Source: Mucidula mucida (lineage: Eukaryota; Basidiomycota; Agaricomycetes; Agaricales; Physalacriaceae). Taken from it: a stretch of 64,000 bases of DNA. Shown here piece after piece: positions 35,601-45,902 of the stretch (positions within the stretch are counted from its first letter, which is position 1; every line of letters begins with the position of its first letter). Under the pieces are notes generated by a model. It searched no databases. It had not been told where the DNA came from and worked only from the letters and a program-made list of their open reading frames with translations. The position numbers and the translations under genes were made by a program. Location: assembly GCA_015501055.1 (NCBI GenBank), contig JADNYV010000029.1, positions 62,001-126,000 on the forward strand. The letters run 5' to 3'.

Positions 35601-36804
35601 AAAGGAAGGACTCGGCATTGTGATCGGGGCTGGGTACGCCCTGCTACCGAGTCACATTCAAGTTACGAGAGATGTCTTTGACGAGCGGATCCTTGGCCAC
35701 GACATATTCCCGCGAAGCACAAACCAGCTCAAGTGTGCCAGGAACAAGAGAAACTCATTCATCCGTTTCCGCCATAGTTTGATATAGCGCCAGGGTCGCC
35801 TGACAACCAACCGCATCCCGGTCGCTGGCTACGGATCATGCTGAGGAAAATCCACGAGTCGATGGATTCAATGAAGGGCAGACAGTCGAGTCGATGAGAA
35901 ATGGAGGCCGCCATGATCAAATACCCCGTTCGGTTGGGAGGTAACGGTGGAGGAGAACGAAACGTACACCGTTCCATCTTTGCTGTCCATGGCGCTCGCT
36001 CAGCAGAGGCGAAACCGAAAGGTAAGGCAGTGACCAAGTCGGATCGCATACCGAATGTGCAGACTCACTAAGTCTCTTTGCGCTGGTTGCGATCGAAGGA
36101 AATGCTAATCAAGAAGTGGTTGGTTAGAGCGTTAGCACCGACACGACCCTTCATCCCGAGATGGAGACTTCGGCATGCGGGGCACTGCAATCAGCGGTCT
36201 GCAGTCACAACACCCCCCATCTCTATGTAGTTCGTAAGCTCCAGACCGACTCGAACGCAAGGCACACTATAGCAACGTTCACAGTAATTGGTCTAGACGT
36301 CATGGGAGGCTGGAAGGATTGTAGGGTGAAGAAAGCAAGTTCAATTATCCGGCGAGAGTTATTCTTGAAAAACTGAAAAACTCACTTTCTGCACAGACAT
36401 GGCCATAGGCCGAGTTATTTCGATGACCGAGTAAGTTTAGAAGCATGCAGGCGAAGTTATTCTAGGAAGCAACGAATAAATGCTGCGTCTGTCGGGAGTT
36501 GAGAGCGGACGGGTGTGGAGTTGGTAACGAAACTAATCAAGGGAAAAATGACCTCGTCCGCTACTGACCGTCTGGTCCCAAGAAGGGCAGCGTCGCGCCT
36601 ATTTGATGGAAGTGGACTGTCAACAAGAATTCGCAGCGTGGCAATTCCCGAGGTCCACGTTTCGATCAGTCACGAGCTGATTGTGAGAAAAGTCTCCTCT
36701 CAGCAGACCTCCATTAACAGCGAACTCATCGGTTCATTTAACGACTTGCAAGTTCCTTCCAGCGGGAGGTGGTCGGATGTTAGTTTAGCGTCGTCTATTA
36801 CAAG
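29675..36804. other. 7.1-kb gene-poor stretch
   Basis: I find no frame that matches a family or can be spliced into a convincing protein on either strand. The first 0.7 kb is a degraded copy of the DUF6534-1 upstream region. The rest contains only short frames with unlikely composition. Small multi-exon genes could be hidden here, as they were elsewhere in the window. Confidence 0.45.
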
Positions 36805-37183
36805 ATGAAGCTTCCACGTAGAATCCCGCAATTCTTGGAGGGCAAGGAACGCAAACCAGGCAGCTCACGCAGGATTGTGAGTGTCTTTTTTGTATGTAAT
36901 AATGGCCGACAGACCGGTGAATTCGCATATGATAGTTTCTTGGCTTCTTCGGAGCCCTTGCTGCCAGTGGGGTAGGCCTGTATCTCGCCAAGGAGGTCAT
37001 GAATCGGAGGAGAAGAGTCGAATTGGAGATTTACAGAAATTGTACGTGACGCGCGCTATTTGTGATTTGTGGCGTCGTTGGTCTGACTTGGTTCGTGCAG
37101 CAGTACAGAAAGAGCAGCAACGGCAGCAGGAAGCGCAGGCCAGGATCGCTCCAAGCGGTTCCGTCTCCACTTCGACAGTTTAG
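36805..37183 (+). CDS. Small single-pass membrane protein, 86 aa
   Basis: Three exons (36805-36876, 36936-37041, 37101-37183) with two 59-nt introns having consensus GTGAGT and GTACGT donors join into 86 codons. The protein has a basic N terminus (MKLPRRIPQFLEGKERKPGS), one membrane helix (FLGFFGALAASGVGLYLAKEV), a basic RRRR stop-transfer segment and a Gln-rich C-terminal tail. The basic leader plus single helix would suit a mitochondrial inner-membrane assembly factor, but I cannot name a family. Frame consistency across both introns is the main evidence that it is real. A second small membrane protein gene follows 236 bp downstream on the same strand. Confidence 0.7.
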
Positions 37184-37367
37184 ATTTGTGTATGTTCTCC
37201 TCGAGGGATTGTTGTCATGTACCCTATAGCTTATCTTTTTCATATGAATCACAGCTCATTTCGATCTATTCTACGATCTTCATAAGTTATGCGTCATTGA
37301 TCACGACCGTTACTCTTTTTAGCGTCAATGTCTTGCTCGCAGGGCGTCATTCTCAGACTTTGCTGCC

Positions 37368-37376
37368 TATATAAGG
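37368..37376 (+). promoter_or_regulatory. TATA box of the 37420 gene
   Basis: TATATAAGG lies about 50 bp before the ATG at 37420, well placed for a transcript starting near 37400. Confidence 0.5.
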
Positions 37377-37419
37377 CAGGATTCTGCGGGTATACATTTC
37401 ATAACCTACCCTTTTCATC

Positions 37420-37980
37420 ATGGCACACTCGCCTCAAGCTCCACACGGCAATTTGTCCTCTGGTCCCTCGCCTCGTACCGGTCGCGTAAGTGGCGCGTTC
37501 ATTTCCCTTATCTCGAGCTTAAAGTAGGCCAGAATTCTTTGATCTTCATGGGGGCACTGGCACTCGGTTACGCAGGCGTCTATTATTCTATGGATCGCAG
37601 AGATAGACTGAGAAGGGCGTCGGGCGACCTTGCTGGTCGTGAGTCTAATTCCGCTTCTGTGCCCACGCCACCTCCCTGACGCTCTCATAGATGAACACAC
37701 GATCAAGCATTCCAAGGAAGACCACGGTGGCCACCCCCTCTACGCCACAGACACCCCTAGCGATCACGTTGTCAAGATTCCCGTGCATACGCACGACCCC
37801 CATCATGTCACTCGCGATTCTGAGCATGCTGGGCCTCTACACAGCGTTCCCTCTCCTCAACGCTCCAAAGGCGATGGCTCAGGCCTCGCGTATACGAAGT
37901 CTCCCGATTTTGTTCGCAGTTATGGGAAGACCAAGACTTTTCGCGACGATCCTTACGGTTTGGAGAAGACGCGAAATTAG
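37420..37980 (+). CDS. Small single-pass membrane protein with His-rich tail, 153-158 aa
   Basis: Three exons. Exon 3 (37691-37980) is secure, with a GTGAGT donor at 37639 and CATAG acceptor. The first intron is ambiguous: GTAAGT at 37486 paired with an acceptor before 37518 gives a 32-nt intron and 158 residues; a weaker GTCGCG donor at 37481 with the acceptor before 37528 gives a 47-nt intron and 153 residues. Either way the protein begins MAHSPQAPHGNLSS, has one helix (SLIFMGALALGYAGVYYS) followed by basic DRRDRLRR, and ends in a long hydrophilic tail rich in His and Asp. No family is recognised. A good TATA box precedes it. Confidence 0.68.
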
Positions 37981-38992
37981 TTCAATGTTGGAATGTCAGG
38001 AAAGTAGTTATTGCATAGTATTCGTGTATCCAGTATCCATCAGCTCTTGGAGCCATTGTAATTCAGAAAGGCAGCATTAGTAACTGTGTGTGAGTTTGAC
38101 GCCACTATCAAGCTTCAGAATCTAGTCGGAGTTGGCACATTTTCAGCTGCTGATTTCGTTGAGTTGAACTTGATTATTATTACCGAACACTTGTGCATCG
38201 TGATGCTCTCACATGTCCACAAGCTTCCGAAGCATGCCAACCGTAATTCGAGTGCCAAAATTAGCGCCAAGATGCAAGTCATGTCGGCAAGGAATGTCAT
38301 TAGTACCTGCACTAACATTGTTGATGTATCTAAATCAAGACAAGCTTTCCTTTGCCAACGACAGAAAAGTGTTTTCGTTCCCAACCAGCATCGGACGTAG
38401 ATCAATACCTACGTCTACTAGGACCGAATACGAATCAGCTGGTCATGACCGTAAGCTGATGACAGATAGCTCGTTCGTATGCTGCGCTTCGTCGGATTCT
38501 CGAAAAGATAAGATTTCGTCTTGTTCAGTAAAAGGACAAACCAAACAACACACTGGTGCCGAGAATCAAGTGCAGCGTCGATTTCTTTTCTGGGCAAAGT
38601 TCGTTGGAACCCTGCCACGAACGAACCAGCCTTGATTCTCCCAGCTCACAGGAACGCCGAGGATGAATGGTTTTTGACCCAATGCACTGGGTATTCCGGC
38701 CAAAAATCTCTGGAAAAAGAATTCCAAGAGAGGGAGTTTGAGAGAGTACACCAAGGTCTTAAGTAAGCTCAGAGAGCCTGGTCAACACTGTAAAAAAGCA
38801 AAAAAAAATCTCCCGCTGCCGCGGAATCGGCGCGGCGCACGTTCTGTACCAGTGATGCCTACGAAAACACGAAGTTTTATATCCACAAAGGTCTACATCA
38901 CGCTGTAGCAGGACTGCAGCTAGTATCACAAGCTCCTGCCATGAAACAGCTAGAAAGACAGTATGTATAGTAGTGGGAGTGCGCGCGGGCGA
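37981..38992. other. Intergenic, no supported gene
   Basis: Short frames only. A hydrophobic minus-strand frame at 38115-38405 was considered but shows no family pattern. Confidence 0.4.
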
Positions 38993-39232
38993 TGGCAGGT
39001 AAGTCGCTGACTAATCGAGCCGGACTTACCTGCCATTCGCCAGATTCGGCCATGGGCAGCGCTCCTTCAATAGAATGACTTTCAAAGTTGGTAGTACCAA
39101 GACAGGTTAATCATTTTGAGTAGCTAACTGGCTGCTGGAGCGGCCCACCGTCTCGAAAGAACAAATTTCGCGCTGTGGGACTTACCTGCCACTGCCTATT
39201 CGGGAAGCCGATCAACGGCATGGCAGGTAAGT
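38993..39232. repeat. Four alternating copies of a 12-mer forming two hairpins
   Basis: TGGCAGGTAAGT occurs at 38993-39004 and 39221-39232, and its complement ACTTACCTGCCA at 39024-39035 and 39180-39191. The order is forward, reverse, reverse, forward, so the inner and outer pairs can both form stems. The first pair extends by one more base. No coding sequence surrounds them. Confidence 0.85.
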
Positions 39233-39518
39233 ACCCAGCTGATCGGGTAAAGGGTGGACGAGTCGTCTGTGCTCTCCCCGCGCCCTGCAAAGGGCAGCGA
39301 ACGGCATCAGAACTGCCACCTTCTCCGACTGAACCGGAGTTTAGACAGCGCGCGCATACGTGGCGGCACCACTCGGTCGCGCTGGCGTTCCGAATGTGCC
39401 GCTTTCCGCGACAAAGGGTCAACGAAAGTAACTCGAAGAAGATCCATGCCGAATCGCAACAAGGTTACACCTTCGAGAGGGAGAGAGCGTGGGCGAGGCG
39501 TGTCTATTCACCAGTACT

Positions 39519-40474
39519 TACTATGCTGTCCATCGGTGTTGTTTCGCCCAGGGATATTGTATCGGTCGTCGATCGCGCCTTAAACGATGGAATTTCGCCT
39601 CAATTCCTCGCGGATTCTACTCCGTACTATGTCTTCTATAATGCCATGTAAAAAGTTGAACGAAAACAAATGAGAACTCGTTGAGATTCAGCCCGGAGGG
39701 GGTGTAAGTGAGTTCCCTTGAGGCAAACACCTACCTAGTGAAAGTTTACACTACCGGGGGACATTCGGCTTAGCTGTAGAGCAAGAGTAGATGTATATAC
39801 TGCTACTTGTACCTTTTCCGGGATCAAAATTGAAGGGAAACATCGTAGGCGGTATGAATCTGTGCGGATTCGCTGCTTGGTCACAATCTGTCACATCAAG
39901 CATACAAAGTCCGCAAGCCGTGTTTCGGCACAGACACGCGCTTTACTTCCATCCTTAATTGTCGTGGCCAATCGATATCGTTGGACCCCATAGAAATGCC
40001 CGCCGATGATTCGAAGGAAACAAGGGTCCTGTTTTGTCTACAGACGCGAAACGCGCTTGATCACGACTTAGCATGCCATTCTCGGCAGGACGGCGGACTT
40101 TGAAATCCTCATCGCATGTCACGCCTGAGCATCGCAGCAACTTTTTACGATGTTTCCCTTCGATTTTGATCCCGGAAAAGGTACAAGTAGCAGTATATAC
40201 ATCTACTCTTGCTCTACGGCCAAGCCGAATGTCCCCCGGTAGTGTAAACTTTCACTAGGTAGGTGTTTGCCTCAAGGGAACTCACTTACACCCCCTCCGG
40301 GCTGAATCTCAACGAGTTCTCATTTGTTTTCGTTCAACTTTTTACATGGCATTATAGAAGACATAGTACGGAGTAGAATCCGCGAGGAATTGAGGCGAAA
40401 TTCCATCGTTTAAGGCGCGATCGACGACCGATACAATATCCCTGGGCGAAACAACACCGATGGACAGCATAGTA
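39519..40474. repeat. Inverted repeat, two 329-bp arms and a 298-bp spacer
   Basis: The left arm 39519-39847 and right arm 40146-40474 are reverse complements of equal length with very few differences (for example GCTTAGCTG against GCTTGGCCG). Each arm carries the same 43-codon open tail (from TMLSIGVVSP to VFYNAM and a stop), read outward-in on opposite strands. The spacer has no gene. I see no clear target-site duplication. It may be a foldback or MITE-like element or a local inverted duplication. A transcript across it would form a long hairpin. Confidence 0.88.
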
Positions 40475-42267
40475 CCGGTGACCTGATGAAGGGACTTCAT
40501 CCATGGGTTCGGGTATAGGCCGGAATGTGAGCCCACAAACGTCCCCAGGGAGTTTAGTGCCCGGTGGAGCCGCCGCGTTGCAACTGTCGAGACGGCTGCG
40601 ACTTGTCTGCAACCCTTTCGTGCGATCGGTCGCAACATGAGGAATAGCGGGTGCGCCGACTGAGCGTTCGGCACGAAAGGACGAGCGAGTCATGAGCAGG
40701 TGAAAGGAACGCAGGTGACACGACAAGACCCAAGACCAACCTGTTGAGGTGGTTACAGCTAGAGATCGCGGCTACCCTAGAGTAAGGGCGGCACTAGCGT
40801 ACTTGCTTGATCGTTGTCCAAGAACCTGAAATAAGGCGTGAGCTGATTAATTCAGGATGCTACAACCACCGAGTCGCAGACTAAGCGCACCTCCAAGTGA
40901 GAGAGCGGGTCATGAGTAATAGCACCTGCCAGCTGGCCAACAGGACGTCTTCCATTTTGGGACGAAGATTGGCCGAGCGCTTATGTGTCGTGTGGGTGCG
41001 TGCGTCGAGGGTGCAAACCATAAACTTGGCACCCGTTGAAGTCGTTGATTAGACTGCGTTTCGACTTGATGAGACAATGTTAACATGGAAGCAACGAGAA
41101 ATTGAACCGAGCTACACAGAGGGAGTTACATGGGATCAAGAAATACTATTTAGTCTTTACAGAAGGTCATGAGCAGAACGACGGAGAGAGACGACTGAAA
41201 TAACTTGCCTTGGGACGTGGCGCGACGAGACTTGGCCAGACCTGCCATATGCGACCCAAATAAACAAGACTCGCTGAATCCTTCGCAAAATGCGCGTACG
41301 ATACAAGCTTAAAGCGCGATTACAATCTATCACGCTGCATGGTCATGACCCGATCCAACCCAAGGCAATTTTTTTACCATCATCATCGCTTGCAGTCAAG
41401 TACCGATAGCAGCTGTCTTCCGTTCCGAACGCTCATACCGGACCGAGCTGTATTCATCGGTGGTGGCTACGGGCATCCCTTCTGTACCCGCGCCACTGAC
41501 TCGTCGACTTGGCGACCTTCCATTGGGACGCGGAAGATGTTCGGGAAGGACGAGTAACGCGTCGAACTGTACAATCCTTCTCCTGAGGGTATTGAGTCGC
41601 CAAAAGCTTATGGTAACGGGGAGGACCAGTAACAGCGGGCCGTTGTTCGCCATGGTCAGGCGCAGCGGTGACCGCATGCGCTACAGCCAGAATGCATGAA
41701 GTAGACAGTTAACTTCGCACACCAAAAGACGAACCTCGTCACGCTGAAGAGTTCGGCCACAAGCTCCCTTTCGGGGTAAGGTTCGTTGGCATGGAATGCG
41801 TTGACCGGTATGATCGTTCAGTAGAGAGATGTACACCGTCTAGAGCATTTTACAGTCATTGAATCTAAGCGTTTGACGTCTTCGGCAGCAGTGAGGTCGT
41901 GTCGTTTGTCAAAGTCGAATGTATGTAGCCGCATTTCTATAAACCAGTTCAGTAACTGGAATAAGGAAGTTGTAATAACACTTTTGACTATGCATACCTA
42001 GTTCCGGAGTTAACAAATGTCGGTTTTAACGCAGATAGAATAAGGAACTAACACCAGAAGCCAAGTATGTTGTGGTTAATTCCAAGTTAGGGTTTTGTAC
42101 CTCAGTCCGCAGTACATATCGGTCCGTAAGCCGTGCTGTTCTGACACGTGTCGGGATGCGCGTGTATCTTCTCGACCACCACTAGCCCAATATTCAGTAC
42201 GTTGCTGCACTATCTGTGGGATTAAGCAGTAATCACTTTCACAGAAACTTGCAGAAACTGATCCACA
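40475..42267. other. Intergenic, no supported gene
   Basis: No recognisable coding sequence. The right end marks the outer limit of block B. Confidence 0.4.
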
Positions 42268-42396
42268 ATGATCTCTCATGCAACTCTGTTAACACTCGCG
42301 AACTCCTTGGGTTTAATGGCCATGGTCACCGTCATTGGATACCATTTTGTCGCCGTCAATGCGAAGCATTTGACTAAGGACGGACCCAGGCCTTAA
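42268..42396 (+). CDS. ost4: Ost4-like mini-subunit, copy B, 42 aa
   Basis: A 42-codon single-exon frame beginning MISHATLLTLANSLG, with one membrane helix and YHFVAVNAKHL, the duplicate of 21585-21713. Only residues 5, 27, 41 and 42 differ, and most of the remaining nucleotide differences are silent, so the copy has been under selection since duplication. The upstream flank is unlike that of copy A, so it must use a different promoter. Expected role: ER oligosaccharyltransferase assembly. It is too short to be found by usual length cut-offs. Confidence 0.78.
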   Translation: MISHATLLTLANSLGLMAMVTVIGYHFVAVNAKHLTKDGPRP

Positions 42397-42946
42397 ACTT
42401 TTAGTAAGTCTTCCGTCCCTTATGGATGAGTAGTTTCTAACCTTAGACGCGCAGCTTTCGCGTTGTACCTACCAGAATATATGTCTTTAGTTGATCTATT
42501 CTGCGCTCAGGACCGAGTTTCATCCACAACGCGTCTTGAGAATTCACGTACACTTGCATTTTTACGTCTTACAACAACAGTGAACTCTTCACTTGTATGG
42601 CGCGTACTACTTCCGTTATTCGTCTTATGCACCCCAAGATAAGCTGTGTGGTAAGACATCTTGTTTGACAGTTGGACAAAGTGCTGCATCACTTGACGCT
42701 CGAAGACTCTTGCTGTCAGCTTTACGATAACTCGTGCTGGTATACCCGGTGCTTGGTCATAGGTCTGTATCGCCTCCTCTCATCGTTTCAAACGATCATC
42801 TGCACCTCTTTGCCTCCCTCACCACCGGCTGGGACTATAATCCACACCGCGACCGAAATTTTTGTATACGTCTATTCTCGGACCCATCAGTCGCGAGAGT
42901 GCATTCATCACACTCGTGTTTCCCGCAACACCCCCCCTCGATTTCC
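42397..42946. other. Intergenic inside block B
   Basis: Separates OST4-B and the secreted protein gene. The equivalent A interval is of similar length but shows little similarity, unlike the flanking coding exons. Confidence 0.5.
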
Positions 42947-43304
42947 ATGAGACTCGGCGTTCTCGTTGTCGCTGTTTTGCCCATCGCTGTGACGGCTATT
43001 CCTGTCGCAGTGCGTGTTGTCGCCGCATTCCCGCGTTCCTTGAACTTATCCTGTTCCTCTGTAGCCCGCTCCCCTTCCGCTAAGATCTGTCAATCTTCAC
43101 CCCGAAATTGACGAGCATAACCGAAGCATTCTTCTACGCTTGGGTCCTGTTCACGATTCACCATGCGACCCGAGGATTGGGTGTGGCGGCCCACGAGACG
43201 TGCATTTGAGGTGCAAGCAGATTGACCTGAGTCGGTATGGGTTGGCGCCGAGTGGACGCGAGCAGTTCTGCGTGAGAACTGTCGATGGCTATAGTTATCG
43301 GTAA
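42947..43304 (+). CDS. Small secreted four-cysteine protein, copy B, 100 aa
   Basis: Exon 1 (42947-43009) encodes the 21-residue signal peptide region MRLGVLVVAVLPIAVTAIPVA. A 55-nt GT-AG intron follows. Exon 2 (43065-43304) encodes the mature peptide. Cysteines at 55, 61, 71 and 90 repeat the C-x5-C-x9-C-x18-C spacing of copy A at 20740-21105. The block from IGCG through PRDVHLRC, DLSRYGLA and QFCVR to DGYSYR is nearly the same in both, whereas residues 22-54 are freely diverged except for a shared HP dipeptide. This pattern (fast N-terminal half, fixed Cys-rich core) is common in secreted effector-like proteins. No family is recognised and the function is unknown. Confidence 0.8.
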
Positions 43305-43893
43305 TGCACGAAGACTTCTACAAAACTAGGCATGCATACACGACGACTTGCTTGATTGTATTTTTAACTAAGGACGAGGGAGGACAGTGTTCTTTAAAAA
43401 AAACACGTAAATTACATATTCATACTGGCCGTAGAGCTAGCTGTTAATGATGATAAATTTGTACGGGCGCCGACGTTCATGTATACATGTTCATTCGCAA
43501 GCTCGTAACACATTGTGTCTATTGTGGTGAAGAAAGTCTGCACTTGAAAATGGGCCGTAATGGCATTGAAGCCATGGTGCTCTGTCTTTATGCAGGGTGT
43601 ATGAGCGTACGTTCCTCAAGGGAGAAATACGCCACATTGAGCTGTGAACAGATTATTTATTTATTGTTGGAATTATTTGGTACTTACGCTGCCTTCGAGT
43701 GTCATATCTGCTGTTTGAAAACCCTTTATTGTTCAACGATGTCGCACAGCGTCACGTCAGCCCTGGTCAACGGAGTTGTTATACTGAGTTAAAATTCAGG
43801 ACTAAGTATTCTTCCAGAGGTAAGTAACACTACTACGCGAGTTATTAGTTCTGTGATATGATTCAAACCCCCCGCCGAGCTCAAGCTGTCTGT
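43305..43893. other. Intergenic inside block B
   Basis: A plus-strand frame at 43487-43792 has no recognisable family. I see no gene I can support. Confidence 0.4.
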
Positions 43894-44952
43894 TTAGTTA
43901 ACGTCGACGCTGTCCAGACACGCGAGTCTCTCGTTTCTCCGATGTTTCGCAGACCGTTTGTGCCTTTTAAGAGCATCCGGTCTTGAGAAGGTCGCCATAG
44001 ATGGACATATATGGCACGACAGGCCTACCCAGTCCGACCTGTGTATGCAGGACCTCCGCTGATGGCGTTTCAAGTCCTTTTCTCGAGAAAAGGTCTTGCC
44101 ACATCCCTCGACAATGCACCGATATCGTTTGTGGGATGCGGCATCTTGTATAGGCTTCCTTCGCTTGCGGTCCTGCATTGGTGTATCTTGTTGAAGTTCG
44201 TTCAGCTTCCTCTTGCGCTTGATGATAATCATGATTGGTTTCGGTTCCGATTCTGGAGCGTCCTCCGTCTCCGAGGGTGATAGCTCGTTCAAGTCCTCAA
44301 AGTCTTCCTTCTCGTCTTCGCCTTCTGAGAGCTCGTAGTATTCGAGATCGTTAGAATTGGCGAGGGCGGTAATGAGCGGTAGCGGCGAGTCGTCATCGGT
44401 TTGCTGTTTCCGAACCTTGATCGCTGAAGATAAATCGGACGTTCGACCTGGCTTCCTGGATGGAGAGACACTGGGACTCCGAGCAGTGGTTAGCCGTGGC
44501 CGCACGGAGGATGCAACTCGTTGAGCACGTGTAGGGTTGTCAGTGCAACGTTCGTCCTCCGTGAGGTTGGGATGTCTTCGATCGGGAAAGGATAACGGTG
44601 GAGGTGTATCGGCCATGAACGTCACGGTTCGTCCAGACATCAATCGAAGGAACGGTTGTGGAGAATGTGATGGCGATTTTGGGTGCGCAGATTTCGTAGC
44701 GTTGCTAGAAGAGAGCGAAGAAGCGGAAACAGCTTCTGTTTTGTGGCTCTTTTGTGCCCCAGGGACGGAATGTGGCGACTCGGTTCCGGTGTTTCGTTCT
44801 CCAGAAGTGGCATCAACAGGCTCGACCTTGACGCTCCTGACCCTGCGCATCACATCTGTAAGCAAGATACTAGATAGCGAAGAGCAAAAGAAGAGCTCAC
44901 GGGTTGGACACGTTCTCCCAATTAGATGATATCGTGGAAATGCTCTCAGCAT
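43894..44952 (-). CDS. C2H2 zinc-finger protein (probable transcription factor)
   Basis: The C-terminal end has two zinc-finger units: CIVEGCGKTFSREKDLKRH followed by CIH (C-x4-C-x12-H-x6-H, a long last spacing), and CHICPSMATFSRPDALKRH with KRSAKH (C-x2-C-x14-H-x5-H). The preceding 230 residues are disordered: Ser/Pro-rich, an acidic patch (ELSEGEDEKEDFEDLNE) and basic nuclear-localisation-like runs (KRKRKL, DRKRRK). An intron at 44900-44856 (45 nt, GTGAGC to TTACAG) fits a first exon from 44952, but it is in frame, so the start may be 44952 (spliced, about 337 aa) or Met at 44850 (318 aa). It probably binds DNA in the nucleus. It lies inside block B and has no counterpart in block A, so it was inserted there or lost from A. 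Confidence 0.82.
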   Translation of the reverse strand: MLRAFPRYHLIGRTCPTRELFFCSSLSSILLTDVMRRVRSVKVEPVDATSGERNTGTESPHSVPGAQKSHKTEAVSASSLSSSNATKSAHPKSPSHSPQPFLRLMSGRTVTFMADTPPPLSFPDRRHPNLTEDERCTDNPTRAQRVASSVRPRLTTARSPSVSPSRKPGRTSDLSSAIKVRKQQTDDDSPLPLITALANSNDLEYYELSEGEDEKEDFEDLNELSPSETEDAPESEPKPIMIIIKRKRKLNELQQDTPMQDRKRRKPIQDAASHKRYRCIVEGCGKTFSREKDLKRHQRRSCIHRSDWVGLSCHICPSMATFSRPDALKRHKRSAKHRRNERLACLDSVDVN

Positions 44953-45902
44953 CTAATTCAGGATGAGGAAATCTGGTCAGGAAGTTAGTAGACGTAGCCT
45001 GATGATAGCGAACGTCTCACTGTGGCGAGGAAGAGCTACGTTGACGCTCTAGAAGGTCACTACAAAATGCATCTTCATGAGCGATGCTGTACTAGAGATG
45101 TTCTGAGGAATGGACCCACAGAGAGCTTGCTGGTGGCGAAGCAAGCGACGGCAATTCATGTGATTCCATAAAGCGACTGCGCGAAGAGAGAAAGTCGCTG
45201 AAGGGAGAAAGTTGCTGAAGGGAGGAGCGAGGTAGGAGAGACAAATAAAGAGCTGTTCTTATACGCCACAGCATTAACCTGAAAAGGTAAGGGGGCTCTG
45301 TTCCGGACAGTATGCTGTGTCCTGACATGTATGCTGTGTCCGACATACATCTTCCCATCAAAGTTGTTGCAGCACCTGGGTCTTGCCTGGGTCATGTTGA
45401 TAGGAATGACAAAGATCGACGAACCTTGTAAAATTACAATGTAAATCTACAATTGGATTGAAGGACTGCTATTATCTAGGAATGTGATCAAAAGGAGCGT
45501 AGATCTGGCGTAGATCAACTTCAACAGGCTGGGTAAAAAAACAAGAGAGCCCAATCAATGATCAGCGCCGCTACTGGCGGGTTTCTAAGGAAACAATTCT
45601 TCAAGCAAAAAGGCCAATTACTTACTATGTAGGTAGGTAGGTCGGTAGCAGTTGCACTACTCGATGTATGAACTGAAGGGAGACAGAAAAGTTCCCACGA
45701 ACGTTGCTCTCACCGCAACCACCACCTGCAGACCCTAAAAGCTGGGCTGAGCTTCTGAGGCAATCTTCCAGATCCAGACTTTTTCGGAAACCGCATGGGA
45801 GCCTTGATTTAAACTTAGCGATGAGAATTTTGGGACGTCAGATGTCCTCTTTTCGGAAAGCTGACATCACGACATTGCTTCGTGTCCTTGTAGCCACACA
45901 TA
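44953..45902. other. Intergenic inside block B
   Basis: No supported gene. Holds short direct repeats at 45190-45226 (GAGAAAGTYGCTGAAGGG twice) and an AGGT repeat at 45631-45642. Confidence 0.45.

Noticed and set aside
38115..38405. Hydrophobic 96-codon minus-strand frame
   Set aside because: One helix-like stretch but no family motif and no splice partners.
44856..44900. Reading the zinc-finger gene through without an intron from 44952
   Set aside because: The 45-nt segment has consensus donor and acceptor ends, and its translation is Ser/Leu/Phe-rich, unlike the rest, so splicing or a later start is more likely.
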